Source: Serratia ficaria (GTDB taxonomy: Bacteria > Pseudomonadota > Gammaproteobacteria > Enterobacterales > Enterobacteriaceae). From it: a stretch of DNA of 64,000 nt. The notes beneath the pieces are model-generated. The model was not told where the DNA came from. It saw nothing but the letters and a program-made list of their open reading frames with translations, and ran no database searches. The position numbers were made by a program, and so were the translations under genes. Positions 1-8,320 of this stretch are shown here, piece after piece (the stretch's first letter is position 1; each line of letters begins with the position of its first letter). The stretch covers positions 4,340,001 to 4,404,000 of the forward strand of contig NZ_LT906479.1 of the NCBI RefSeq assembly GCF_900187015.1. The letters are read 5' to 3'.

Positions 1-397
1 AGCGCATCGGCGACAGATCCCCGGAAGTTTGCTCCCCCCGGCCCGGCGCTGTGCAGCAAATGAGCCGCGCGCGCAGTTTATACCGGTAACCCAGGTAAAA
101 AGCAAAATGAAAATTCGCCGGAAACTGTTTCAAGCGATGAAAATGGCGCCGGCGCAGGTGCGCAAAAGAGCGGAAGCGCAAAAAATTACTGGCAATCCGG
201 CTAAAGCCTGACCTAAAATAGACGTCCAGATGTTAATCCATCTATACTGGTTAACTGATAAAACTGCTTAACGGCTTTGCCTGAGGGGCGTTGCAGGATG
301 CATCTCGCGCCATCAGCGGAAGACCCTTCGCTTCGATGCCGGATCTCCAGCGCTGTGCAGTAATTTCTAACCCGTCTTATGCAAGGTAAAGAATACA
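1..397. other. Intergenic region upstream of metK
   Basis: No convincing gene is seen here. The short open frames in this stretch have no recognisable homology. The last 190 bases hold the metK promoter and MetJ operator. In E. coli this gap separates metK from the divergent speA gene, so the left part may be the start of that upstream leader, but speA coding sequence is not visible. Confidence 0.6.
220..243 (+). promoter_or_regulatory. MetJ operator (three tandem met boxes) at metK
   Basis: Three adjacent 8-base units, AGACGTCC, AGATGTTA and ATCCATCT, match the met box consensus AGACGTCT to decreasing degrees. They lie just downstream of a TAAAAT -10-like hexamer at 214-219, where MetJ with SAM would be expected to block transcription. 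MetJ control of metK is established in E. coli; the box placement is read from the sequence and the promoter is inferred. Confidence 0.8.
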
Positions 398-1552
<1,155 letters not shown>

Positions 1553-1569
1553 GCCTGCGCATCGACATG

Positions 1570-1599
1570 AAAACGGCGAGCCCAGGGCTCGCCGTTTTT
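1570..1599 (+). terminator. Rho-independent terminator of metK
   Basis: An 11-base stem, AAACGGCGAGC paired with GCTCGCCGTTT, is followed by a run of T. It begins 18 bases after the metK stop codon. Confidence 0.9.
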
Positions 1600-1672
1600 G
1601 TTGGGTGGGTGCTAGTGGATCAACGCGCCGACAATCAGCGGGCGGAGGCAAAGCCCCCGCCGCCGGGTTGCC

Positions 1673-1828
1673 TTACCGTTCGGATTCGTAAGCCAGAATA
1701 GCCGCAACCTCCGTGTTGCCCGATCGGATGCGCAGCTCGCAAAGCTGGCTGCGTGTTATCCATGCCAATGATATAACCGTGGCACAAATAACGATCAGTT
1801 TTAATACGCTCCGTTTGTCAGGCATCAT
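1673..1828 (-). CDS. Hok/Gef family small membrane toxin
   Basis: A 50-51 residue protein starts at either of two adjacent ATG codons (1828 or 1825), with an AAGGAG ribosome binding site at 1842-1837, eight bases upstream of the first. It has a charged N-terminus (PDKR), one hydrophobic membrane segment around residues 8-24, and the Hok/Gef C-terminal pattern TRSQLCELRIRSGNTEVAA ending in LAYESER. The periplasmic cysteine and the R-C-E-R-G-EVA-AYE layout are family hallmarks. Family members depolarise the inner membrane when over-translated and are held off by an antisense Sok RNA. An upstream coupled reading frame and an antisense RNA signature are both present. Host-killing activity here is inferred; chromosomal copies are often inactive. 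Confidence 0.88.
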   Translation of the reverse strand: MMPDKRSVLKLIVICATVISLAWITRSQLCELRIRSGNTEVAAILAYESER

Positions 1829-1911
1829 GCCTTCTTCTCCTTGCCTCGCGGCGGGTAAGAGGCTAACTTAACGTTGTCAGGCGTTAGAGTGGGCCTCGGG
1901 TTGATGTACAT
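1825..1911 (-). CDS. Mok-like short upstream reading frame coupled to the Hok gene
   Basis: A 28-codon frame begins at ATG 1911 and ends with a TGA at 1827-1825 that overlaps the first ATG of the Hok-like gene (ATGATG). In plasmid R1 the mok frame overlaps hok and couples its translation, and Sok RNA acts by blocking mok. The position and coupled end fit that model, but this frame is much shorter than R1 mok and the peptide has no recognisable sequence. Function is inferred from position. Confidence 0.45.
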   Translation of the reverse strand: MYINPRPTLTPDNVKLASYPPRGKEKKA

Positions 1912-1926
1912 CGACTCGGGGCTTTT
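1876..1926 (+). ncRNA. Candidate Sok-like antisense RNA
   Basis: On the strand opposite the Hok leader, a promoter-like pair TTGCCT (1841-1846) and TAACTT (1864-1869) with exactly 17 bases between them precedes a stem-loop at 1893-1922. That stem-loop is built on GTTGATGTACATCGAC, flanked by GCCTCGG and TCGGGGC, and is followed by a T-rich tract (CTTTTCTCTTT). The predicted transcript of about 50 bases would cover the start of the Mok-like frame. The CCCCGAGT...CCCGAGGC leader hairpin is typical of chromosomal hok/sok loci. The RNA ends are estimates. Confidence 0.5.
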
Positions 1927-2130
1927 CTCTTTCTGTCCCTGGCATATGCTCAGGACGAAAGATCCAGAGCACCCGCGCGCAGTATATTCATCTCCCCGCA
2001 CATCCCCGTTCCCCTTTTCGCACTCAATGCCGTTTCTGCGTACTGATGCGCAACGCCTTGCAACGGCCTGAAAGCAGAAAAGACCAGGGCCCAGCCATGC
2101 TGAGCCCCGGATGGCGAACCTGGCGCCCGA

Positions 2131-4119
2131 TTACGACGTCTGCTTGCGCAGCAGGTAAACGAAGTACGGCGCGCCGATAAAGGTCGCCAGCAGCCCGGCG
2201 GGGATCTGATACGGGAACATCACCATCCGCCCGCACCAGTCGGCGAACACCATCAGCAGGCCGCCCAGCAGCGCCGAGATCAGCATCTGCGGCAGCGCGC
2301 GGCGGAACCCCAGCATGCGCGCCATATGCGGCGCCATCAGGCCGATAAAGCTCAGCGGCCCCACGGTCAGCGTCGCCATGGCGGTCAGGGTGGCGGCCAG
2401 CAGCAAAATGGTCAGCCGCACCGGCGTCAGCGCAATGCCCACCGAACGGGCGGTAGCGCCGCCAAGCGGCAGAATGGTCAGCCAGCGGCGGCACAGCGGC
2501 GCCAACGCCATCAGCCCGGCGGCGATCAGCGCGGTGCGCACCGCCTGAGCGGCATCCACCGAGTAGGTCGAACCGGAGATCCAGGTCAGCAGGCCGCCCA
2601 TGCGCGGGTCGCCGCTGGCCAGCAGCAGGAAAATGGTGGTGGTGAAGGCGGTGCTGAGCGCGATGCCCGCCAGCAGCATCCGCTCGGTGGAGAACCCGCC
2701 GCGCCCGGCGGCGATCATGATCACCAACAGCGTGCCGGCCGCCCCGAGGCTGCCCGCCGGCAGCAGCCAGGCGAACGCATCGCCCGGCACGACAAACAGC
2801 ATCACCACTACGCCGAAGGCCGCGCCTGAGCTGATGCCCAGCACTTCCGGGCTGGACATCGGGTTGCCGGTCAGCTTTTGGATCAGCGTCCCGGCCACCG
2901 CCAGCATCATGCCCGCCGCCAACGCCGACAGCACCCGCGGCCAACGCCACGGCAACAGAGACTCCAGTTCCGGCCCCAGGCTCCAGTGCCAGCCGTGGGC
3001 GTTCTTGCCGAACATCAGCGCCACCGTCAGGCCGGCCAACAGCACCGCCCCGGCCAGCGCCAGCCAGCCCGGCAGATGCCCGCGTTCCGCCGGCACCTTA
3101 TCGCCCAGGTTCATCGGCGGCGGCGTGGCGGCGCTGCGCAGATGCGGCAGCAGCCACAGCAGCAACGGCGCGCCAAACAGCGCGGTCGCCGCCCCGGTCG
3201 GGACCTCGCGCCACACCTGCGTCAGCCAGATCATCACCTGGTCGGTCAGCCACAGCAGCAATGCGCCCAGCAGCGGCGCCAGCAGCATGCGATGCGCCAG
3301 CCGGCGCGCGCCCAGCATTTTCGCCATCAGCGGCGCGAACAGCCCGATAAAGCCAATCACCCCCACCGCGTTCACCAGCATGGCGCTGAAGACGATCGCC
3401 AGCGCCAACGCGCAAAAGCGCGCCATCGACAACCCCAGCCCGAGGTTGCGCGCCACGCCGTCATCCAGCCCCAGCAACGTCAGCGGGCGCAACAGCAGCG
3501 CCGCCAGCGCGCCGGCCACCAGCAACCGCGGCAGGATAAACTGCACGGCGCTCCAGTCCTGTTGGTTCAGCGCGCCGGTGCTCCACAGGAACAGTCCCTG
3601 CAGCTGATCGTAATTGAACAGCGCCAGCAGGCTGTTGACCGCACCGCAATACAGCCCCAGCACCAGTCCGGCCAGGATCAGCGTCACCGGCGACATGCGC
3701 TTGCCCCAGGCCACGCCGAACACCAACCCGCCCACCACGATGGCGCCGGTCATGGCGGCCAATTGGCGGGTGAACTCTCCCCCCGGCAGCATCCAGAGCG
3801 TGGCGATGGTCAGGCCCAGCTGCGCACCGGCGGATACGCCCAGCGTCGCCGGCTCCGCCAGCGGATTGCGCAACACCTGTTGGAACAGCACGCCGACCAG
3901 CCCCAGCCCGGCGCCGGCCAGCAAAGACACCGACAGCCGCGGCAGCAGGCTGTAATGGAACAGCATTTGGTTCACGTCGTCGATGCCGGGGGCGCTCAGC
4001 GCCTGCCCCCACTGCGCCAGCGGCAGCTGCTGCAGCAGGTTGTAGAGAGTCAGGCCGCCGGCCGCCGCCAACAGCAGCAGGATCAGCGCCAGGGGTAATG
4101 CCCGATTGCGCGCGCTCAT
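2131..4119 (-). CDS. fhuB: Ferric hydroxamate ABC transporter permease FhuB
   Basis: This is the inner-membrane permease for ferrichrome and other ferric hydroxamates, working with FhuC (ATPase) and FhuD (binding protein). The 662 residues are the typical double length of FhuB, which is two fused BtuC/FecCD-like halves. Each half shows repeated hydrophobic segments and the family motif: SGAQLGLTIATLW near residue 97 in the first half and SSGAAFGVVVML near 420 in the second. The C-terminus ends in the conserved FIGAPYFVYLLRK. The ATG at 4119 overlaps the fhuD stop by four bases (ATGA), so translation is coupled. It is the last gene of the fhuACDB operon. Confidence 0.97.
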   Translation of the reverse strand: MSARNRALPLALILLLLAAAGGLTLYNLLQQLPLAQWGQALSAPGIDDVNQMLFHYSLLPRLSVSLLAGAGLGLVGVLFQQVLRNPLAEPATLGVSAGAQLGLTIATLWMLPGGEFTRQLAAMTGAIVVGGLVFGVAWGKRMSPVTLILAGLVLGLYCGAVNSLLALFNYDQLQGLFLWSTGALNQQDWSAVQFILPRLLVAGALAALLLRPLTLLGLDDGVARNLGLGLSMARFCALALAIVFSAMLVNAVGVIGFIGLFAPLMAKMLGARRLAHRMLLAPLLGALLLWLTDQVMIWLTQVWREVPTGAATALFGAPLLLWLLPHLRSAATPPPMNLGDKVPAERGHLPGWLALAGAVLLAGLTVALMFGKNAHGWHWSLGPELESLLPWRWPRVLSALAAGMMLAVAGTLIQKLTGNPMSSPEVLGISSGAAFGVVVMLFVVPGDAFAWLLPAGSLGAAGTLLVIMIAAGRGGFSTERMLLAGIALSTAFTTTIFLLLASGDPRMGGLLTWISGSTYSVDAAQAVRTALIAAGLMALAPLCRRWLTILPLGGATARSVGIALTPVRLTILLLAATLTAMATLTVGPLSFIGLMAPHMARMLGFRRALPQMLISALLGGLLMVFADWCGRMVMFPYQIPAGLLATFIGAPYFVYLLRKQTS

Positions 4120-5024
4120 GAATTACGCTCCTGCGCCTGCTCCAGCACGCGACAGAATCGCATCGCCGACAGCGTGGCGCCGTAGAACCATACCGCCGGC
4201 ACCTGCCGCAGCTGGTTTTGCCGCACGAAAGGCAGTGCCCGCCACAGCGGCGTCGCGCTGACCTTGTCCAGCATCGCCTGGTTGCCGTGATCGAGATAAA
4301 TCGCCCGCGCATGGCTCACCGACATCAGGCGTTCAATCCCCACGACCGCAGTGCCCCAAAAGTTGGTTTCCCCTTCCCAGGCGTTCTTGATGCCCAACCG
4401 GTCCATCACCTCCTGGAACAGGCTTTTCTGGCCGATAACCAGCGCATGGCGGCTATCGATCAGCGAAAACATCAGCAGTGGCTGGCGGGTATAAGCCTGC
4501 AGCCGCCGACGCGCGTCCTGAATAAAACGGTCGAACTGCGCCAGGTGCTGCACCGCGCGGGTTTCCAGCCCCAACCGCTGTGCCAGCGCCTGCAGCGACT
4601 GCCTGGCGACCGTCAGCGGCTTGCCGCTGCCGTCGTTGAAACCGAAGCTCATGGTCGGGGCGATCGGCTGCAGCTTTTGCGGCGTCGGGCCATAGCCCTG
4701 CGACAGCAGCACCAGAGAAGGTTTCAACTGTTGCAGCAGCTCCAGATTGGGTTCGGTGCGTTGGCCAACGTCGACAACCGACGCAGGCAGCTTCGGCTCC
4801 TCCACCCACAGGTTGTAGTTGTGGATATCGGCCACCGCCAGCGGCATGACGCCCAGCGCCAGCAGCAGTTCGACAGGCAGCCACTCCAGCGCCGCAATGC
4901 GGGCGATATCGGGCGGCGCATCGGCCGCTCTGCCGGGCAGCGAAAACAGCAACGGCGACAGCGCCATCGCCGCCAGCAGTCGGCGGCGCAGCGGATCGGG
5001 CGAAGAAAGGTTAGAAGCGGACAT
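4116..5024 (-). CDS. fhuD: Ferric hydroxamate periplasmic binding protein FhuD
   Basis: This periplasmic receptor captures ferric hydroxamate siderophores and hands them to FhuB. The 302 residues begin with a signal sequence containing a run of arginines (DPLRRRLLAAMALSPLLFSL), ending near GRAADA around residue 35; the arginine run resembles a Tat signal, as in E. coli FhuD. The body is a helical-backbone (TroA-like) binding fold: IAALEWLPVELLLALGVMPLAV near 40 and NAWEGETNFWGTAVVGIERL near 215. It sits between fhuC and fhuB with one- to four-base overlaps on both sides, so the three are co-translated. Confidence 0.96.
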   Translation of the reverse strand: MSASNLSSPDPLRRRLLAAMALSPLLFSLPGRAADAPPDIARIAALEWLPVELLLALGVMPLAVADIHNYNLWVEEPKLPASVVDVGQRTEPNLELLQQLKPSLVLLSQGYGPTPQKLQPIAPTMSFGFNDGSGKPLTVARQSLQALAQRLGLETRAVQHLAQFDRFIQDARRRLQAYTRQPLLMFSLIDSRHALVIGQKSLFQEVMDRLGIKNAWEGETNFWGTAVVGIERLMSVSHARAIYLDHGNQAMLDKVSATPLWRALPFVRQNQLRQVPAVWFYGATLSAMRFCRVLEQAQERNS

Positions 5025-5821
5025 CAGTAGACAAAGCTCACCGGCGCGCCGCCGCTCGGATGCGGCAACGTACCCATAGGAATACCGTAAATTTGTTCCA
5101 GCACCGGCCCCTGCATCAGCTCCAGCGGGGCCCCCTGGGCAATCATTTCACCGCCGCGCAGCGCCACCAGATGGTCGCAGTAGCGCGCGGCCATGTTGAT
5201 GTCGTGCAACACCGCGATCACCGTCAGGCCGCGCTCACGGCTCAGGCGCTGGATCAGCGCCAGCACCTCGACCTGATGCGCGATGTCCAGCGCAGAGGTC
5301 GGCTCATCCAGCAGCAGGCAGCGGCTGTCCTGCGCCACCATCATCGCCAGCCAGGCCCGTTGGCGCTCGCCGCCGGACAGGCTGTCCACCAGCCGGTTGG
5401 CGAACGGCTTCAGGCCCACCAGCGCGATGGCTTCTTCCACCAACTGACGATCATTGGCGCCGAAGCGGCCCAGCGCGCCGTGCCAAGGGTAGCGGCCAAC
5501 GGCCACCAGCTCGCGCACCGTCATGCCTTCCGCCGCGGGCAACTGCTGCGGCAGATAGGCGACCTGGCGGGCAAAGGCTTTGCCGTCCCACTGCGCCAGC
5601 GGTTGCTGATTGAGCAAGGCGCGGCCGGCCGTGGGATTATGATGGCGGCCGAGAATTTTCAGCAGCGTGGATTTACCCGAGCCGTTATGGCCGATCAATC
5701 CGCAGACCTTACCCTCGGGAAAGGTCAGCGACAGCGGCTGCAGCAGCACGCGGCCGGGCACGGCGAAGCTGGCGTTATCCAGCGCGAAGGTGGCGTTGCG
5801 GTCGAGGTGTTTATCCTGCAT
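5024..5821 (-). CDS. fhuC: Ferric hydroxamate transporter ATPase FhuC
   Basis: This is the cytoplasmic ATPase of the ferrichrome importer. The 265 residues carry Walker A GHNGSGKST (44-52), the ABC signature LSGGERQR, Walker B LLLDEPTSALD and the H-loop in IAVLHDINMAARYC. This matches the FepC/FhuC subfamily for iron-siderophore uptake. Its last base overlaps the start of fhuD. Upstream is a 47-base gap to fhuA containing a perfect GC-rich hairpin, which may set the ratio of outer-membrane receptor to importer. Confidence 0.97.
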   Translation of the reverse strand: MQDKHLDRNATFALDNASFAVPGRVLLQPLSLTFPEGKVCGLIGHNGSGKSTLLKILGRHHNPTAGRALLNQQPLAQWDGKAFARQVAYLPQQLPAAEGMTVRELVAVGRYPWHGALGRFGANDRQLVEEAIALVGLKPFANRLVDSLSGGERQRAWLAMMVAQDSRCLLLDEPTSALDIAHQVEVLALIQRLSRERGLTVIAVLHDINMAARYCDHLVALRGGEMIAQGAPLELMQGPVLEQIYGIPMGTLPHPSGGAPVSFVY

Positions 5822-5835
5822 AGATCCTACTTTGT

Positions 5836-5860
5836 CCGGGGCGGCGCGGCGCCGCCCCGG
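5836..5860 (-). other. Perfect GC-rich hairpin between fhuA and fhuC
   Basis: CCGGGGCGGC at 5836-5845 pairs perfectly with GCCGCCCCGG at 5851-5860 around a five-base loop. It has no T run, so it is more likely an mRNA-stabilising or partial termination element inside the operon than a full terminator. Confidence 0.6.
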
Positions 5861-5868
5861 CTAACCGA

Positions 5869-8070
5869 TTAGAAGCGGAAGGTTGCGGTGGCGACCACCT
5901 GGCGTTCTGCGCCCCAGTAGCAGCCATAGGTCGCGAAGCAGCTGGAAACGTATTCTTTATCAAACAGGTTGTTCACATTAATGCCGATCGAAGAGCCCGG
6001 CAAATTGAAACGGGCCAGATCATATTTCACCACGGCGTCAACGACGGTGTAATCCTTCACTTTGAAGGTGTTGGCTTCGTCACCGTAGGTAGAACCCACA
6101 TAGCGAACCCCCGAGCCCAGCGTCAAACCGCTGAGCGCGGTCTCGTGGAAGGTGTAATCAGCCCACAGCGAAGCCATATGCTTGGGAATAGCCGCCGGCG
6201 TGTTGCCCTGCAGCGTGGTGTCTTTGCTGTATTCGGCGTCGGTGTAGGTATAGGAACCCAGCAGGTTGACGTTCGCCGTCAACGCGGCTTTGGCTTCCAA
6301 CTCCACCCCGCGAGAGCGGATCTCGCCGCCCTGTACGCTGGCGAAGGGGTGGTCCGGATCGGGATCGGCCACCTTGTTGTTGGTTTTGGTCAACTGATAG
6401 AGCGCCATACTCGCGGTAATGGGGCGATCCTTCGGCGCATACTTCACGCCGGCCTCGTACTGTTTCCCCTTGGACGCGGCGAAGGTATTCCCCGCGAAGT
6501 CGGTACCTGAGGTTGGCTCGAAGGATTCGCTGTAGCTGATATAAGGCGCGATACCGTTTTCGAACAGGTAATTCAACCCCGCGCGACCGGTAAACTCATT
6601 GTCCCGCTGCTTGGAAACCGAATCCTGAGCCAGGCGGTTGGTGCTGTTGGTGTCGCTCCAGTCGTAGCGCCCCCCCATAGTCAGCACCCAGTTGTTCCAC
6701 TCGGCCTGATCCTGTACGTAAAGGCCCGTTTGCTCCTGGCGGTTGACCTGGCTGGCGCCGCCGGTGATGGTATAGCTCTGATTGCCGTACTGCGGTGCGA
6801 TAACATTCAGGTTGGATGCGCTGCCGTACTGATAAACCACGTCATTGCGCATACGCATGTAATCCACCCCCATCAGCAAGGTGTGGTCAACCTGCCCCGT
6901 GCCGAACTTAGCCTGCGCCTGGGTATCTACCGCAAAACTGGACAGGTGCTCTTTGGAGTTCATTACGCCGCGCGTCAATTCCGCCGGATTGGTCGCGCTT
7001 ATCCCTTGGCCGTAGATAGAACGGTAGTCGACATCCATCTTGGAGTAACGCAGGTTTTGGCGCAGGGTCCAGACGTCGTCAAAACCATGTTCAAAGGCGT
7101 AGCCCACCATCTGTTGCTTACGGGAGATGTTGTTATAACCCGGTTCGCCGTCGTTGAAACTGGTCGGCAACTTGCCGTTGATGCCGTTTTGCACCGTGCC
7201 TTCTTTCGGCAGCCAACCATAAAACCCTACGCTTGGATCATCCTGGAAACTGCTGAGGAAGGTCAACGAGGTGCGATCGTCCGGCCGCCAGCTGAATGAA
7301 GGCGCAATGGCATAGCGCTTGCTTTTTTCACCGACCTGCTGCTGATCTTCGTCACGCGCCAGGCCGACCAAACGATAAGAATAGACGCCCGCGTCATCCA
7401 GCCCACCGCCGAAGTCGAACCCGGTCTGGAACAGGTTATCCGTCCCCATTTTGAACTGCACTTCCTTGATATCTTCCGTCGTCGGGCGTTTGCTGACCAA
7501 GGCCACTACGCCGCCGGGGTTGCTTTTGCCATACAGCACCGACGAGGGGCCGCGCAGCACTTCAGCGCGCTCGAGGAAGTAAGGGTCAATCTGATAAATC
7601 GAATAGTTGTCGTCCTGCAGTTTCAACCCATCCAGATACATGTTGGTGCCGACAGAGCTGAAGCCGCGAATGTTCACCGCGTCATAGGCGGTAGACGCGC
7701 CGCGGTTTCCCACCATCACCCCAGGCGTATAGCCCAAAGCCTCTTTGACGGTGGATGACTGCATGATGTCCATCTGTTCACGCGTCACTACCGATACCGA
7801 CTGCGGCGTTTTTACCAATGGCGTATCGGTTTTGGTGCCGGTGGCGCTCTGTTTCGCAACGTAGGTGCCGACCGGCCCCCAGGCGCTTTCTTGCTGTGAT
7901 TGGCTGCTGCCCACCACGGTCAGGGTGTCTTCCTTGGCGGCCGGCGCGGCGTCGGCGGAAAATGCCGGCATCGCCAGCGTGCCCAGCGCCGCGGCGATGG
8001 TCATCGCCAATGCGCTGACGGGTGAACGGCCCTGCTTGGCCGCGGAAGGTGAAAGACGCTTGGTCGGCAT
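5869..8070 (-). CDS. fhuA: Ferrichrome outer-membrane TonB-dependent receptor FhuA
   Basis: This outer-membrane receptor imports ferrichrome using TonB-ExbBD energy. The chosen ATG at 8070 gives 733 residues with a signal peptide (cleavage probably near AFSA-DAAPA). It is followed by a TonB box (DTLTVVG) and the ESAWGP...QSATGTKTDTP plug start, which closely tracks E. coli FhuA. The plug motifs LRGPSSVLYGKSNPGG and the barrel end LFDKEYVSSCFATYGCYWGAERQ with terminal phenylalanine (ATATFRF) are all present. The frame can be extended to a TTG at 8097, but the ATG gives the better signal peptide. In E. coli the protein is also a phage and colicin receptor. A Fur box lies upstream. Confidence 0.96.
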   Translation of the reverse strand: MPTKRLSPSAAKQGRSPVSALAMTIAAALGTLAMPAFSADAAPAAKEDTLTVVGSSQSQQESAWGPVGTYVAKQSATGTKTDTPLVKTPQSVSVVTREQMDIMQSSTVKEALGYTPGVMVGNRGASTAYDAVNIRGFSSVGTNMYLDGLKLQDDNYSIYQIDPYFLERAEVLRGPSSVLYGKSNPGGVVALVSKRPTTEDIKEVQFKMGTDNLFQTGFDFGGGLDDAGVYSYRLVGLARDEDQQQVGEKSKRYAIAPSFSWRPDDRTSLTFLSSFQDDPSVGFYGWLPKEGTVQNGINGKLPTSFNDGEPGYNNISRKQQMVGYAFEHGFDDVWTLRQNLRYSKMDVDYRSIYGQGISATNPAELTRGVMNSKEHLSSFAVDTQAQAKFGTGQVDHTLLMGVDYMRMRNDVVYQYGSASNLNVIAPQYGNQSYTITGGASQVNRQEQTGLYVQDQAEWNNWVLTMGGRYDWSDTNSTNRLAQDSVSKQRDNEFTGRAGLNYLFENGIAPYISYSESFEPTSGTDFAGNTFAASKGKQYEAGVKYAPKDRPITASMALYQLTKTNNKVADPDPDHPFASVQGGEIRSRGVELEAKAALTANVNLLGSYTYTDAEYSKDTTLQGNTPAAIPKHMASLWADYTFHETALSGLTLGSGVRYVGSTYGDEANTFKVKDYTVVDAVVKYDLARFNLPGSSIGINVNNLFDKEYVSSCFATYGCYWGAERQVVATATFRF

Positions 8071-8111
8071 AGTTGGTTTCTCTGATGGATAATTCAATGA
8101 CGAATGTAAAC

Positions 8112-8130
8112 GATAATAATTATTATAATC
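8112..8130 (-). promoter_or_regulatory. Fur box upstream of fhuA
   Basis: A 19-base AT-rich dyad, GATAATAATTATTATAATC, matches the Fur consensus GATAATGATAATCATTATC at most positions. It lies about 42 bases before the fhuA start and overlaps TATAAT-like promoter sequence. Iron repression of the fhuACDB operon is expected. Confidence 0.85.
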
Positions 8131-8244
8131 GCGGCATTTTATGCAGAAGCTAAATTAAACTGCAAGCCGAATTCACATAGCAAATAGGTTAGGGATTAAC
8201 CGCTTAGCCTTGTTAACGACGAGGAAATAAAATATTCGAAAAAA

Positions 8245-8276
8245 CAAAAAAGCCCGCAACAAAAGTTACGGGCTTA
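8245..8276 (-). terminator. Rho-independent terminator of mrcB
   Basis: Read on the minus strand, AAGCCCGTAAC pairs with GTTGCGGGCTT around a short T loop and is followed by TTTTTTG. It begins about 45 bases after the mrcB stop and separates mrcB from the fhu operon. Confidence 0.9.
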
Positions 8277-8320
8277 ATAATAAAGAAAAACTTTGCTCGC
8301 AAGCCGGTTGCCCGGCGCCT

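Larger units (their letters stand above)
1553..2130. other. metK-fhuB gap carrying the hok/sok-like locus
   Basis: This 578-base gap holds the metK terminator (1570-1599) and the Hok/Mok/Sok-like elements (1673-1926). The hok leader probably starts somewhere in 1930-2050. Nothing else recognisable was found up to the fhuB stop. The gap is also the left junction of the rearranged block described in the findings. Confidence 0.6.

Noticed and set aside
29..211. A 60-codon frame upstream of metK
   Set aside because: There is no ribosome site, no homology, and it runs into the metK promoter.
2878..4098. Long plus-strand frame of Gln/Arg/His-rich sequence opposite fhuB
   Set aside because: The composition (runs of Q, R, H) is what the reverse of a Leu/Ala-rich membrane protein gives. 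fhuB is clearly the real gene.
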